From assembly GCA_903906365.1 (NCBI GenBank), contig CAIVKC010000006.1, positions 1 to 59,402 on the forward strand: a stretch of 59,402 bases of DNA. The letters are read 5' to 3'. Below, piece by piece: positions 34,764 to 43,839 of the stretch. Source of the DNA: an uncultured Bacteroidota bacterium. GTDB lineage: Bacteria > Bacteroidota > Bacteroidia > Chitinophagales > Chitinophagaceae. Each line of letters begins with the position of its first letter. Position 1 is the stretch's first letter. Under the pieces are notes generated by a model that did not search any database, was not told the origin of the DNA, and worked only from the letters and a program-made list of their open reading frames with translations. A program made the position numbers and the translations under genes.

Positions 34764-37202
34764 ATGGATTATATTGGTGAGCACCTGATGCCCGGTAAAC
34801 TGGGCCATTTTTTCGTCGTTCTTTCCTTTGCCTCCTCCTTTGTTGCCATGGTTGCTTTCTTTAAGGCAGCCAATTGCCCAAACCCAGCCGAAGAATCTAG
34901 CTGGAAACGATTGGGAAGAATCGCCTTTGCCATTGATTTTGCTTCGGTACTATCTATTTTCGGTACCATCCTGTACCTGATTACCCACCAGTTGTTTGAA
35001 TACAATTTTGCCTGGGAGCATTCCAGTAAATCGCTGGATTTCCAGTACCTGCTAAGCTGCATCTGGGAAGCCCAGGAAGGTTCTTTCCTGCTGTGGACCT
35101 TCTGGCATGGTGTGCTGGGAACCATCCTGATTTTTCGCGCCGGTAAATGGGAGGCTCCGGTTATGACCGTCCTGAGTTTTGGGCAGCTTACGCTGGCCAC
35201 GATGCTGTTGGGGATCTATGTTTTTGGCTCCAAGGTGGGCATCAACCCCTTTTTGCTGGTAAGGGAACAATTCGGGGATGGACCTATGTTCAGCAGGCCC
35301 GATTACCTGAGCATGCCCCAGATGCAGGACGGACAAGGGTTGAATTCCCTGCTTCAGAATTACTGGATGGTGATTCACCCTCCCGTTCTATTCCTGGGGT
35401 TTGCCTCCACCATTGTTCCTTTTGCTTATGCCATGGCAGGCCTGTGGAAAAGGCAATACGGGGGATGGACTAAAATTGCATTGCCATGGACCCTGTTTTC
35501 AGCCTGTGTGCTTGGCACCGGTATCATGATGGGTGGAGCCTGGGCTTATGAATCCCTGACTTTTGGCGGTTACTGGGCCTGGGATCCGGTGGAAAATGCC
35601 TCCCTGGTTCCGTGGCTTGTACTGGTTGCAGGACTGCACACCCAGGTTGTATTTAATGCGACGGGCCATTCCCTGCGAGCGACCTATTTTTTCATCCTGC
35701 TCAGTTTTCTGCTTATTTTATATGCAACCTTTCTCACCCGCAGCGGAGTATTAAATGGCGTTTCGGTCCATGCTTTTGTGGACGAGGGTCTCAATGCCCA
35801 ACTCATTGTTTTTGTCGCTGTTTTTTTTATTCCAACCCTGATACTATATGCTTCACGGTACCGGGAGATACCCCATATCCTCAAGGAAGAAAGCAGCTAT
35901 TCCAGGGAGTTCTGGATGTTTATTGGCTCGCTGGTCCTGTTTCTCTCGGCGCTGTTTATTATATTTTCCACCTCACTGCCGGTTTTTAATAAGTTGTTCG
36001 GCACCAAATGGACGGTCGGGGAAGATACCACCTTCGCGTATAACCGCATTCTGATCTTCATAGCGGTCATATTGGGACTGCTGACGGCTATAACCCAGTA
36101 TCTGAAGTACAAGAACACCTCCAGGCAGTTTCTTTTCAAAAAGATGGCCTGGCCAACAGGGATATCCCTGCTTGTTTCCGCACTGATCAGCATTTTTGGC
36201 CGTGTGCATTACGATAAATACGGCGCAGGCTTCCTGATCGCCATTCACCTGGCACTCTTTGGTGCTGTCTACGCCGTGGTGGCCAATGCCTCCTATATCT
36301 GGCTGGGGCTGGGCGGAAAACTGAAATCTGCAGGGGCCGCTGTGGCCCATACCGGATTCGGACTGATGCTGCTGGGTATTTTATTATCCTCCTCCAAGCA
36401 GGAGATACTTTCCATCAATACCACCGGCATCAATCTGCCTTTTGATCCCAGCACCAAACAGAATCCTCTGGAAAATATCACCCTGCTGAAAAACGTGCGT
36501 ACTGATATGGGTAAGTACTGGACCACCTATGAAAACAGCGATTCGGTGTCTAAATCCGGCAATATCACTTATTTTAAAATAAACTTTGTCAAAAAAGACG
36601 GTACCGAAGAATTCAACTTATATCCCAATTTGATCAAGACGACTAAGGGACAACAGGGGGTTTCCCAAAACCCGGATAAGTACCATTATTTGAATAGCGA
36701 TATTTTTACATATGTAACCTATTCGGATAAAATGGAGGACCAAAAGGATACGGCAGCTTTTCAGAAGTATCCCGTTTCGCCCAACGATACCGTATATTAT
36801 TCGAAGGGTTATATGGTGATCAATAAGATCGTTCCCAATCCAAACAATGACAAATATCATTTTAATCCCTCCGATACGGCGCTGATGGCGGATATCACCG
36901 TATATGGCAAAGACAGTATGAGCTACCATGCCAGACCCGCTTTTTACGTCAGGGATAACCGCATCCATGCTGTGGCCGATACGGTTTTTGCCCAGAATCT
37001 GGCCATCGCGCTCAATGGGGTAGCTTCCGGCAATAAGCTCGAATTGTTGGTGAAGGAATCCTCCATGATGGTTCCCTATGTTTCCCTCAAGGTGATCGAA
37101 TTTCCGCAGATCAATATCCTTTGGCTGGGTACCATTATCATGATAATTGGATTCATTATGAGCATTATACGCCGGCGCAAAACAAAGATGCAGGCTGTTT
37201 AG
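34764..37202 (+). CDS. Cytochrome c biogenesis heme-lyase subunit, CcmF/CcsA type
   Basis: 812 residues, a polytopic membrane protein with at least a dozen helices. The WWD-type heme-handling motif is GGYWAWDPVENASLVPW (WAWD at residues 271-274). Conserved histidines lie in the flanking helices (for example YWMVIHPPVLFLG and LVAGLHTQ). A large periplasmic region (about residues 560-785) precedes the last helix, as in CcmF. It follows ccmE by 13 nt and would receive heme from it and attach it to apocytochrome c. CcmH-like thioredoxins are not adjacent. Confidence 0.92.
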   Translation: MDYIGEHLMPGKLGHFFVVLSFASSFVAMVAFFKAANCPNPAEESSWKRLGRIAFAIDFASVLSIFGTILYLITHQLFEYNFAWEHSSKSLDFQYLLSCIWEAQEGSFLLWTFWHGVLGTILIFRAGKWEAPVMTVLSFGQLTLATMLLGIYVFGSKVGINPFLLVREQFGDGPMFSRPDYLSMPQMQDGQGLNSLLQNYWMVIHPPVLFLGFASTIVPFAYAMAGLWKRQYGGWTKIALPWTLFSACVLGTGIMMGGAWAYESLTFGGYWAWDPVENASLVPWLVLVAGLHTQVVFNATGHSLRATYFFILLSFLLILYATFLTRSGVLNGVSVHAFVDEGLNAQLIVFVAVFFIPTLILYASRYREIPHILKEESSYSREFWMFIGSLVLFLSALFIIFSTSLPVFNKLFGTKWTVGEDTTFAYNRILIFIAVILGLLTAITQYLKYKNTSRQFLFKKMAWPTGISLLVSALISIFGRVHYDKYGAGFLIAIHLALFGAVYAVVANASYIWLGLGGKLKSAGAAVAHTGFGLMLLGILLSSSKQEILSINTTGINLPFDPSTKQNPLENITLLKNVRTDMGKYWTTYENSDSVSKSGNITYFKINFVKKDGTEEFNLYPNLIKTTKGQQGVSQNPDKYHYLNSDIFTYVTYSDKMEDQKDTAAFQKYPVSPNDTVYYSKGYMVINKIVPNPNNDKYHFNPSDTALMADITVYGKDSMSYHARPAFYVRDNRIHAVADTVFAQNLAIALNGVASGNKLELLVKESSMMVPYVSLKVIEFPQINILWLGTIIMIIGFIMSIIRRRKTKMQAV

Positions 37203-37355
37203 TTCTATAAGGAAGGGACCCTGTTGTGCCCGGGGAGGTGCACGAAATTTGCTAAAAATCCGTTAATTCAACCAGGTATCCCTGTATCATCAGGGTTACT
37301 TACAGGCCTGCGGGATATAAACTATGGAAGTTTTTGGCTATTTTTATTTACTTCT

Positions 37356-37988
37356 ATGATTACTGGGATGCCTAAATATCTCCTGCATGTAACCCTCAGC
37401 ATGCTTATTTTATGCTCCGGCCTGGAAAGCCTCGCCCAGGTTGATACATCCATCATATACGGTCCCTACGATACCATCATGGTACCGGCCAAAAGGATAG
37501 ACGGGGAACTGTTGCCCCTCAGAAACCTGGAAACCTTTCGCATCGGGGCCCCCATGCCTGCGGCCATGCGCAAAAGGTTGGAAGAATGGACCAGGCTTCG
37601 AAATGCGGTTTATGTAACCTATCCCTATGCAAAAAAGGCGGGCCTGATTATGAATGACATGAACCTCAAACTGTCCAAAATGACCTCGGAGGGAGACCGG
37701 AAATCCTACATCAAATCAAGGGAAAAGGAATTAAAAAAGGAATTTACGGATCCCCTGACCAACCTGTCCATCTACCAGGGAAAAATCCTGATGAAACTGA
37801 TTAACCGGCAGACCGGTAATAACTGTTATGATATCATCAAGGAATACAAAGGAGGATTTACGGCCCGTTTCTGGCAAACGGTGGCATTTTTTTTCAGCAG
37901 TAACCTCAAACAGCCCTATGATGCCAAGGGGGATGACCGCCAGATAGAGTCTATTGTGGATGAAATGGAACGCATGTACCACGGTTGA
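37356..37988 (+). CDS. Secreted DUF4294 protein
   Basis: 210 residues from the ATG at 37356; an alternative start four codons later (MPKYLLHV) is as likely. A signal peptide ends about SLAQ. The rest matches the pattern of DUF4294: a conserved DGE segment (AKRIDGELLP), WTRLRNAVYVTYPYAKKAG, a charged helix and LIKREL-like middle (SREKELKKEFTDPLTNLSIYQGKILMKLINRQTGNNCYDIIKEYKGG), then an aromatic FWQTVAFFFSSNLK. The function of the family is unknown. It follows the CcmF-type gene after about 150 nt without an evident promoter. It converges on the heptose adenylyltransferase gene. Confidence 0.78.
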   Translation: MITGMPKYLLHVTLSMLILCSGLESLAQVDTSIIYGPYDTIMVPAKRIDGELLPLRNLETFRIGAPMPAAMRKRLEEWTRLRNAVYVTYPYAKKAGLIMNDMNLKLSKMTSEGDRKSYIKSREKELKKEFTDPLTNLSIYQGKILMKLINRQTGNNCYDIIKEYKGGFTARFWQTVAFFFSSNLKQPYDAKGDDRQIESIVDEMERMYHG

Positions 37989-38053
37989 TCTTCCCCCTTA
38001 TTCCATCCCGCGGCCCCTGACCGCTCCTTTTTTTTCGGGCGAAAGTCCCCGGA

Positions 38054-38545
38054 TCACAAACGGTGAATCTGATCGATAAATTCAGTGGTTGAAAAGCCTT
38101 CCACCAGCGGGTTTATCACCACCCGGCCTCCATGGGCCATTACCACATCTGCCCCGACTATCTGATCCAGGGAATAATCCCCTCCCTTGACAAGGACATC
38201 CGGCAGGATGGCGCTGATCAGTTCAAAGGGAGTATCCTCTTCAAATATAATGACGGCATCTACCATGATCAGGGAAGCGAGGATGGTGGATCTGGAATGT
38301 TGGTTATTGACGGGTCTTTTTGGCCCCTTGAGTTTGCGCACGGAGGCATCGGCGTTTACCCCAACAATCAGGTAATCAGCCTCGCTCGCCGCCTGCGAAA
38401 GGGAGGCAATATGTCCCATATGGAGAATATCGAAACATCCGTTGGTAAAAGCAATGCTTTTACTCAGCAGCCGGAGCCGGCTTACCTGATGAAGCAGTTC
38501 CGGGAGTTCAAAGATTCTCTGGGATATAATCTGGGGACTTTTCAT
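38054..38545 (-). CDS. D-glycero-beta-D-manno-heptose 1-phosphate adenylyltransferase (RfaE2-like)
   Basis: 163 residues from MKSPQIISQ. It is a single nucleotidyltransferase domain with the [12 protein letters not shown] motif (HxGH type), [18 protein letters not shown] and [12 protein letters not shown]. These are the marks of the C-terminal half of HldE, here as a free-standing protein. It makes ADP-heptose for lipopolysaccharide or related glycolipids. Its 5' end overlaps the 3' end of the flippase-like gene by 38 nt in a different frame, so the two are tightly linked. No heptose kinase or isomerase gene is nearby. Confidence 0.88.
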   Translation of the reverse strand: MKSPQIISQRIFELPELLHQVSRLRLLSKSIAFTNGCFDILHMGHIASLSQAASEADYLIVGVNADASVRKLKGPKRPVNNQHSRSTILASLIMVDAVIIFEEDTPFELISAILPDVLVKGGDYSLDQIVGADVVMAHGGRVVINPLVEGFSTTEFIDQIHRL

Positions 38546-39545
38546 GTGTTGATTTATTAATCCGGGGGAGTAATATAAAACTAATGGCGCCAAAAATCAC
38601 AAAGCTAAGAAATTGGCCAAACCACAATAACCAGCCCAGGGCCTGACCATAGGGCTCCTTGGGAATATTGTATAAAGCAACGGTCTGTTCCACCAGAAGG
38701 GCATAGGCACCAATGCCTCCCGGGGAAAGAATCATGCCGATACTTCCCATTGCCAGGACCGTAAGCGCATCGGTCAGGGTCAGGTGGCTGGTTTCTGTGA
38801 TGGCAAAAAACCCCAAATAAGTGCTCAGCCAGTAAAGCATCCAGATACCCAGCGTATAGGCAAAGAACAACCATTTGTTTTTGAGCGCTTTGACACTGGT
38901 AAGGCCATGCAGGATATTCATCAGGATGGCTTTGAGCTTTTGCACCAGGTCGATATGTCCCAACCGGCTGAATACAAACTTAAGGATCAGTACCACCCCT
39001 GCGATCAAGGCCATGATATACGATATGCGGTAAAGGGAGATTTCCCCCTCCTTATTTTCAAATAAGGGGTAAATGGAAGACTGGGCCAGGGAATGAAGTA
39101 CATCAAACTGAAGCAGGAAGGTTAATCCAAATACCGTTGCCAGACATAGAACGTCAAAGGCCCTTTCTGCCACAATGGTTCCAACCAGTTTGTCGGCAGG
39201 CACCTTTTCGTAGCGTGCGAGGATGGTGCATTTGACTACTTCCCCGAGCCGGGGGGCACCCAGATTAACAAAATAACCAATCAGGACACCGAAAAAAGTA
39301 TTGAGCCTGGAAGGCTGAAAACCCAGGGGTTCCATCAGCTGTCTCCAGCGTAAGGCCCTTAACCAGTTACTCAGCAGCAGCAGGAACATGACGGGAATCA
39401 GCAGCCAGTAATGGGCTCTGTGCATAGCGTCTTTGAGCCTGGCCCATCCTGTTTTGTCCATTCCCCGTAGGCTGAGCCACACAAAAAACGCTGCAAGAGC
39501 AGCGAATAAAAGATATTGTAATGCGCCCAGGAGTTTCTTATTCAT
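38508..39545 (-). CDS. Flippase-like (lysylphosphatidylglycerol synthase transmembrane domain) membrane protein
   Basis: 345 residues, polytopic with about eight hydrophobic helices. The pattern is that of UPF0104/LPG_synthase_TM proteins: an early [13 protein letters not shown] loop, then [33 protein letters not shown], and a later [18 protein letters not shown]. Such proteins are thought to move or modify lipids; a stand-alone role here is unknown. The downstream heptose adenylyltransferase gene overlaps it by 38 nt. A hairpin with a T run lies between it and panD. Confidence 0.88.
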   Translation of the reverse strand: MNKKLLGALQYLLFAALAAFFVWLSLRGMDKTGWARLKDAMHRAHYWLLIPVMFLLLLSNWLRALRWRQLMEPLGFQPSRLNTFFGVLIGYFVNLGAPRLGEVVKCTILARYEKVPADKLVGTIVAERAFDVLCLATVFGLTFLLQFDVLHSLAQSSIYPLFENKEGEISLYRISYIMALIAGVVLILKFVFSRLGHIDLVQKLKAILMNILHGLTSVKALKNKWLFFAYTLGIWMLYWLSTYLGFFAITETSHLTLTDALTVLAMGSIGMILSPGGIGAYALLVEQTVALYNIPKEPYGQALGWLLWFGQFLSFVIFGAISFILLPRINKSTHEKSPDYIPENL

Positions 39546-39562
39546 AAGTCAGGGACAATTTA

Positions 39563-39594
39563 CAATAAAACAAAGCATTAAAAAAAACGCTTTG
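39563..39594 (-). terminator. Putative terminator after panD
   Basis: On the minus strand CAAAGC and GCTTTG (39589-39594 and 39571-39576) form a 6-bp stem with a T-rich 12-nt loop, followed by TTTTATTG. It separates panD from the flippase-like gene, but read-through is possible. Confidence 0.4.
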
Positions 39595-39603
39595 GTTACA
39601 AAA

Positions 39604-39948
39604 TTATAGTTTATTGCCCTGTTTTGGAAAGACGATGCTTGGTTTGAATTTTTTTGCCTCTTCAAAGTCCATGGTCGTATAGGAGATGATCACCACGATG
39701 TCCCCTACGGCCCCCTGTCTGGCAGCTGGTCCATTGAGGCAACACACACCCGAACCCCTTTTCCCCCGGATCAGGTAAGTCTCCAGCCTGGCTCCGTTGT
39801 TTACGTTGACAACCTGGATTTTTTCATTTTCGATCATGTTGGCGGCATCCATCAGGTCTTCATCGAGGGTAAGGCTTCCCACGTAATGCAGGTTGGCTTC
39901 CGTAATCTCGGCACGATGCACTTTTGATTTGAGTATTTCAATTTGCAT
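39604..39948 (-). CDS. panD: Aspartate 1-decarboxylase PanD
   Basis: 114 residues, the standard length. PanD makes beta-alanine for pantothenate and matures by self-cleavage at a Gly-Ser bond to give a pyruvoyl group. The cleavage site Gly24-Ser25 is in [10 protein letters not shown]. The [16 protein letters not shown] start, the [11 protein letters not shown] segment and the [13 protein letters not shown] motif are all conserved. panC lies 69 nt upstream on the same strand, so the two probably form an operon. Confidence 0.96.
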   Translation of the reverse strand: MQIEILKSKVHRAEITEANLHYVGSLTLDEDLMDAANMIENEKIQVVNVNNGARLETYLIRGKRGSGVCCLNGPAARQGAVGDIVVIISYTTMDFEEAKKFKPSIVFPKQGNKL

Positions 39949-40017
39949 ATACTTATTTTAGGATAATAGTTATAAAAATTACAGGGCACAAATGTAACAA
40001 TCCGGCCTGAGCTAAGT

Positions 40018-40866
40018 TCAGTGTGCCAAAACCAGGTTATCAATCAGCCTGGTTTCACCCTGAAAGGCAGCAATTAATGCCACCAGGGGACTATGTCCAT
40101 CCCATTGTACCATTTTTTCCAGGTTTTCTGCCCGTGCCAGTTCAATATAGTCAACCCTGAATCCTCGCTCCATCAGCCGTGACCTGGCATTTTCAACCAA
40201 ACCGGAGAGGTCCCCGCTATGGAGATGTTCCCTGATCCATTGAAGGGCCTCATAGATGGCAGGGGCATTGGCCCGTTCCATATCACCGAGCCGCAGATTT
40301 CTGCTGCTCATGGCCAAACCGTCGGATTCCCGCAAGGTAGGGCAGGTGTGAAAGGACGGTTGGCTCCCCCCCGTCTCAAGCAGCCTTTTGATGACCAGGC
40401 ACTGCTGGTAATCCTTTTCACCCATAAACAGGTCAGTGGGCCCGACAATGCGGAGCAGTCGGTGCATAACCTGGCAAACTCCCTGGAAATGCCCGGGCCT
40501 GTACTGGCCCTCCAGGATGGTCTCCAAATATCCCAGGTCATAATGCTCCAGGTGATGGGTGCCGTCGGGGTATATTTCTGCAGGATCTGGCAAAAACAGG
40601 ACATGGGTCCCATTTTTCTCCAGCAGGTAAATGTCCTTTTCCAGGGTAATGGGGTATTTCTTAAAGTCCTTGGGGTCATTGAATTGGGTGGGATTCACAA
40701 AAATACTGCAGACCGTAAGGTCCGTAACTCCCATGGAGGCCTTTATGAGGGATATATGCCCATTGTGCAGGGCCCCCATGGTCGGAACAAATCCAATACG
40801 AAGGCCTGAATTCCTTCGGGATTCCAGGTATTTGGCCAATTCCAGGGATCGTTTAAATAGGATCAT
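40018..40866 (-). CDS. panC: Pantothenate synthetase PanC
   Basis: 282 residues from MILFKRSLE; the frame extends 11 codons upstream without family content. PanC joins pantoate and beta-alanine with ATP. The signature VPTMGALHNGHISL lies near residue 30, followed by VNPTQFNDPKDF, GQYRPGHFQGV, GEKDYQQ and SSRN motifs. It precedes panD in the same direction and is divergent from a GT5 half-protein. panB is not in the window. Confidence 0.96.
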   Translation of the reverse strand: MILFKRSLELAKYLESRRNSGLRIGFVPTMGALHNGHISLIKASMGVTDLTVCSIFVNPTQFNDPKDFKKYPITLEKDIYLLEKNGTHVLFLPDPAEIYPDGTHHLEHYDLGYLETILEGQYRPGHFQGVCQVMHRLLRIVGPTDLFMGEKDYQQCLVIKRLLETGGSQPSFHTCPTLRESDGLAMSSRNLRLGDMERANAPAIYEALQWIREHLHSGDLSGLVENARSRLMERGFRVDYIELARAENLEKMVQWDGHSPLVALIAAFQGETRLIDNLVLAH

Positions 40867-40925
40867 TTTCGAGTGTTTTATGGCAGCCAAAAGCTGCAAC
40901 AGTACTAATTCTCTAATAAATACCT

Positions 40926-40933
40926 TACCTTTG
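40926..40933 (+). promoter_or_regulatory. Putative -7 promoter element of the GT5-like gene
   Basis: TACCTTTG matches TAnnTTTG, 45 nt before the start at 40979. Confidence 0.5.
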
Positions 40934-40978
40934 CAAACTAATTTTGAAAAGGCAATTCCTCATTAATTACATTCAATA

Positions 40979-41791
40979 ATGTTAACAAAGAAAAGAATTT
41001 TATTTATTGCCAACGAAATGTCTCCTTATTTGGAGCTGACCGAGTTTGCCGAAACGGTGAACAAGCTGGCAATTAAATCAAATGATTCAGGATTTGAAGT
41101 TAGGTGCATTATGCCAAGGTTCGGGGTAATTAATGAAAGAAGGCACCGGCTGCATGAAGTGGTCAGGCTCTCCGGGATCAACGTCTCCATCAATAACGAT
41201 GACTATCCCCTGCAGATTAAAGTGGCCTCACTGCCCAATGCCAGGTTACAGGTTTATTTTCTGGATAACGAGGACCTTTTCAAAAGGAAATACATATTCA
41301 ATGATGAAAATGAAAAGTGGTATGAGGACAACGGGTTAAGAACGGTTTTTTTCTGCAAAGGCGCCCTGGAAACCGTCAAAAAATTCGGCTGGCCTCCTGA
41401 TATCATCCATTGCAGCGGCTGGATGTCTTCCATGGTGCCCCTGTTTTTAAAGACCGTATACAAAAAAGAGCCCGTATTTGCCCACAGTAAGGTCGTATTC
41501 ACCATCGGTCAAAATACATTCAAGGAAAAACTGGGAGCAGACTTCCTTAAACTGTCCAATATTCACGCCAATATCAAGCCCAAGGATTTAGAACCATTCA
41601 AAGAGGTGAATAATACAGCCCTTTTCCGGGGCGGTGCCAATTATGCGGATGCCGTTACTTTTGGAGCCGAAAAGGTCGATAAGAAATTATCTGATGAGTT
41701 CGGCAAGATCAGGAATAAGCAGGTATTATCCTTTAATGCAGAGTCGGACCTGACGGATTACCTGCAGTTGTACCATGATCTGACCAAATAG
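40979..41791 (+). CDS. Glycogen/starch synthase N-terminal-domain protein (GT5-like, half-length)
   Basis: 270 residues. The sequence follows the N-terminal Rossmann domain of glycogen synthase: RILFIANEMSPYLELTEFAETVNKLA, VRCIMPRFGVINERRH, VYFLDNEDLFKRKYIF, and PPDIIHCSGWMSSMVPL. The KTGGL loop that binds ADP-glucose is replaced by LELTEF. The whole C-terminal domain with the nucleotide site and catalytic glutamate is absent. It is therefore unlikely to be an active glycogen synthase on its own. The gene ends cleanly, without sign of a frameshift remnant downstream. It is divergent from panC. Confidence 0.85.
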   Translation: MLTKKRILFIANEMSPYLELTEFAETVNKLAIKSNDSGFEVRCIMPRFGVINERRHRLHEVVRLSGINVSINNDDYPLQIKVASLPNARLQVYFLDNEDLFKRKYIFNDENEKWYEDNGLRTVFFCKGALETVKKFGWPPDIIHCSGWMSSMVPLFLKTVYKKEPVFAHSKVVFTIGQNTFKEKLGADFLKLSNIHANIKPKDLEPFKEVNNTALFRGGANYADAVTFGAEKVDKKLSDEFGKIRNKQVLSFNAESDLTDYLQLYHDLTK

Positions 41792-41861
41792 CCAACCGGG
41801 TTGTCTTTGTTAGCATGTTCATAATTTATTGATTTTTATAACAAATTATAATTTCTGCCAT

Positions 41862-41869
41862 TATCTTTG
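41862..41869 (+). promoter_or_regulatory. Putative -7 promoter element of metK
   Basis: TATCTTTG matches TAnnTTTG, 90 nt before the metK start. The leader is A+T rich and shows no clear riboswitch fold. Confidence 0.45.
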
Positions 41870-41959
41870 CCAGGTTTTAAAGAATCCATTAGTCGTTTAT
41901 TTTGATGATTAATGGCTTTTTATTTATAATGAATTGATCAATTTCAAATTTAAACCTCT

Positions 41960-43213
41960 ATGTCTTATTTATTTACTTCCGAAAGTGTTTCTGAAGGCCA
42001 TCCAGATAAAGTGGCTGATCAGATTTCTGATGCGCTTATTGATAATTTCCTGGCCTTCGATCCGCAATCCAAAGTAGCCTGTGAAACCCTGGTCACCACC
42101 GGGCAGGTTATACTCGCCGGGGAAGTAAAATCCAAGGCATATTTGGATGTTCAGGAAATCGCCAGAGAAGTTATTCGGAAAATTGGATATACTAAGAGCG
42201 AGTACATGTTCGAGGCCAATTCCTGTGGTATACTGTCTGCCATCCATGAACAGTCCTCCGATATCAACCAGGGCGTGGACCGCAAAAAAAAGGAAGATCA
42301 GGGAGCGGGCGATCAGGGGATGATGTTCGGTTATGCAAGCAATGAAACAGATGATTACATGCCACTGGCACTGGACCTGGCGCATAAAATTCTGCTGGAA
42401 CTGGCCGTCTTGAGAAGGGAAAACAAGCAGATCAAATACCTGCGCCCTGATGCAAAAAGCCAGGTGACCCTGGAATACGATGATAATAACAAACCGGTTC
42501 GCATAGATGCCATCGTGGTTTCCACCCAGCATGATGATTTTGATACCGAAGCCAGGATGCAGGCCAAAATTAAAAATGATATCATTTCCATACTCATTCC
42601 CCGGGTAAAGGCGAAGTATAAGAAATACGCAAAACTGTTCAACGATAAAATAAAATATCATATCAACCCGACCGGCAAATTTGTAATCGGCGGACCCCAT
42701 GGCGATACAGGCCTGACAGGACGCAAGATTATCGTGGACACCTATGGCGGAAAGGGTGCCCATGGCGGAGGAGCTTTCAGCGGTAAAGATCCTTCCAAAG
42801 TGGATCGCTCCGCGGCCTACGCCACCCGTCATATCGCCAAGAACCTGGTGGCAGCCGGAGTCGCTGAAGAGGTGCTGGTTCAGGTCTCCTACGCCATCGG
42901 CGTGGCCCAACCCACCAGTATTAATGTAAACACCTTTGGCACTTCCAAACTCGGGCTTACCGATGGCCAGATAGCCAAAAAAGTGAGCGAATTATTTGAT
43001 ATGAGACCCTATTTTATCGAAAACCGCCTGAAACTGCGTAATCCGATTTACAGCGAAACAGCGGCATATGGCCATATGGGGCGTAAACCTGAGATCGTCG
43101 AAAAGACCTTTAAATCTCCGGACGGAAAGACCATTACCCGTAAGGTTGAACTCTTTACCTGGGAAAAGCTGGATTATGTTCCAAAGGTCAAAAAGGCATT
43201 TAACCTGAAATAG
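41960..43213 (+). CDS. metK: S-adenosylmethionine synthase
   Basis: 417 residues. MetK makes S-adenosylmethionine from methionine and ATP. The opening [15 protein letters not shown], the central hexapeptide GAGDQG and the C-terminal [13 protein letters not shown] and [19 protein letters not shown] motifs are all intact. The protein is somewhat longer than the E. coli enzyme, with extra residues around 125-200 ([22 protein letters not shown] and onward), as in related Bacteroidota enzymes. A strong hairpin terminator follows 20 nt after the stop. Confidence 0.97.
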   Translation: MSYLFTSESVSEGHPDKVADQISDALIDNFLAFDPQSKVACETLVTTGQVILAGEVKSKAYLDVQEIAREVIRKIGYTKSEYMFEANSCGILSAIHEQSSDINQGVDRKKKEDQGAGDQGMMFGYASNETDDYMPLALDLAHKILLELAVLRRENKQIKYLRPDAKSQVTLEYDDNNKPVRIDAIVVSTQHDDFDTEARMQAKIKNDIISILIPRVKAKYKKYAKLFNDKIKYHINPTGKFVIGGPHGDTGLTGRKIIVDTYGGKGAHGGGAFSGKDPSKVDRSAAYATRHIAKNLVAAGVAEEVLVQVSYAIGVAQPTSINVNTFGTSKLGLTDGQIAKKVSELFDMRPYFIENRLKLRNPIYSETAAYGHMGRKPEIVEKTFKSPDGKTITRKVELFTWEKLDYVPKVKKAFNLK

Positions 43214-43233
43214 TTCATCAATTATATAACTCA

Positions 43234-43264
43234 AACCTCTCCGTCTCGGGGAGGTTTTTTATTT
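43234..43264 (+). terminator. Intrinsic terminator after metK
   Basis: AACCTCTCC pairs with GGGGAGGTT (9 bp, one T-G wobble) around the loop GTCTC and is followed by TTTTATTTT. The end overlaps a TATTTTCG sequence just before the next gene. Confidence 0.85.
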
Positions 43265-43270
43265 TCGTAT

Positions 43271-43834
43271 ATGGATACCGCAACAAATCCCTGGAAAATT
43301 CTCCATAGCCGGCCGGTTTATGAGAACAACTGGATAGGAGTCACTGAGTTTGATGTGATCAATCCCGGAGGCGGAAAAGGCATTTACGGTAAGGTCCATT
43401 TTAAAAATATTGCCGTTGGGGCCATCGCACTGGATGAGGCATTCAATACCTATCTGGTCGGCCAATACCGGTTTCCTATTGACCAGTACAGCTGGGAAAT
43501 ACCGGAGGGAGGGGGTGATCCTTCCGAAGACCCGCTGGCATCAGCCCAGCGGGAGCTCCTGGAGGAAACCGGACTGGTTGCCGGGCATTGGGAAAAGATA
43601 TTGACCATGCACCTGTCCAATTCCATTTCCGATGAGATAACCATGCTCTACCTGGCCCGGAAGCTGGAACAGCGCACCCCCATGCCGGAAGAAACCGAAG
43701 AGCTGGTAATCAGAAAACTCCCGTTTGAAGAAGCTTACCAAATGGTGGTAAGGGGTGAGATTACAGATGCCATGAGTGTAGCCACCATACAGAAGGTGCA
43801 ACTGATGATACTGGAAGGAAAAATAAGCAAATAA
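43271..43834 (+). CDS. NUDIX hydrolase (ADP-ribose pyrophosphatase-like)
   Basis: 187 residues. The NUDIX box EGGGDPSEDPLASAQRELLEETGL fits GX5EX7REUXEEXGU exactly. The N-terminal half (WKILHSRPVYENNWIGVTEFDVINPGG) and VGQYRFPIDQYSWEIPEGGG strands are those of ADP-ribose or related pyrophosphatases. It starts a few nt after the metK terminator, and its stop is 5 nt before rlmB, so it forms a pair with rlmB. The upstream TATTTTCG (43260-43267) may be a promoter element, but it is only 3 nt from the ATG. Confidence 0.9.
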   Translation: MDTATNPWKILHSRPVYENNWIGVTEFDVINPGGGKGIYGKVHFKNIAVGAIALDEAFNTYLVGQYRFPIDQYSWEIPEGGGDPSEDPLASAQRELLEETGLVAGHWEKILTMHLSNSISDEITMLYLARKLEQRTPMPEETEELVIRKLPFEEAYQMVVRGEITDAMSVATIQKVQLMILEGKISK

Positions 43835-43839
43835 AAATC

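Noticed and set aside
37989-38053. GCGG/CCGC hairpin with a long T run between DUF4294 and the heptose adenylyltransferase gene
   Set aside because: The stem is only 4 bp. A terminator is plausible in this convergent gap, but the structure is too weak to list.
41792-41959. Possible SAM riboswitch upstream of metK
   Set aside because: The leader is short and A+T rich. I could not find paired stems or conserved cores of known SAM riboswitch classes.
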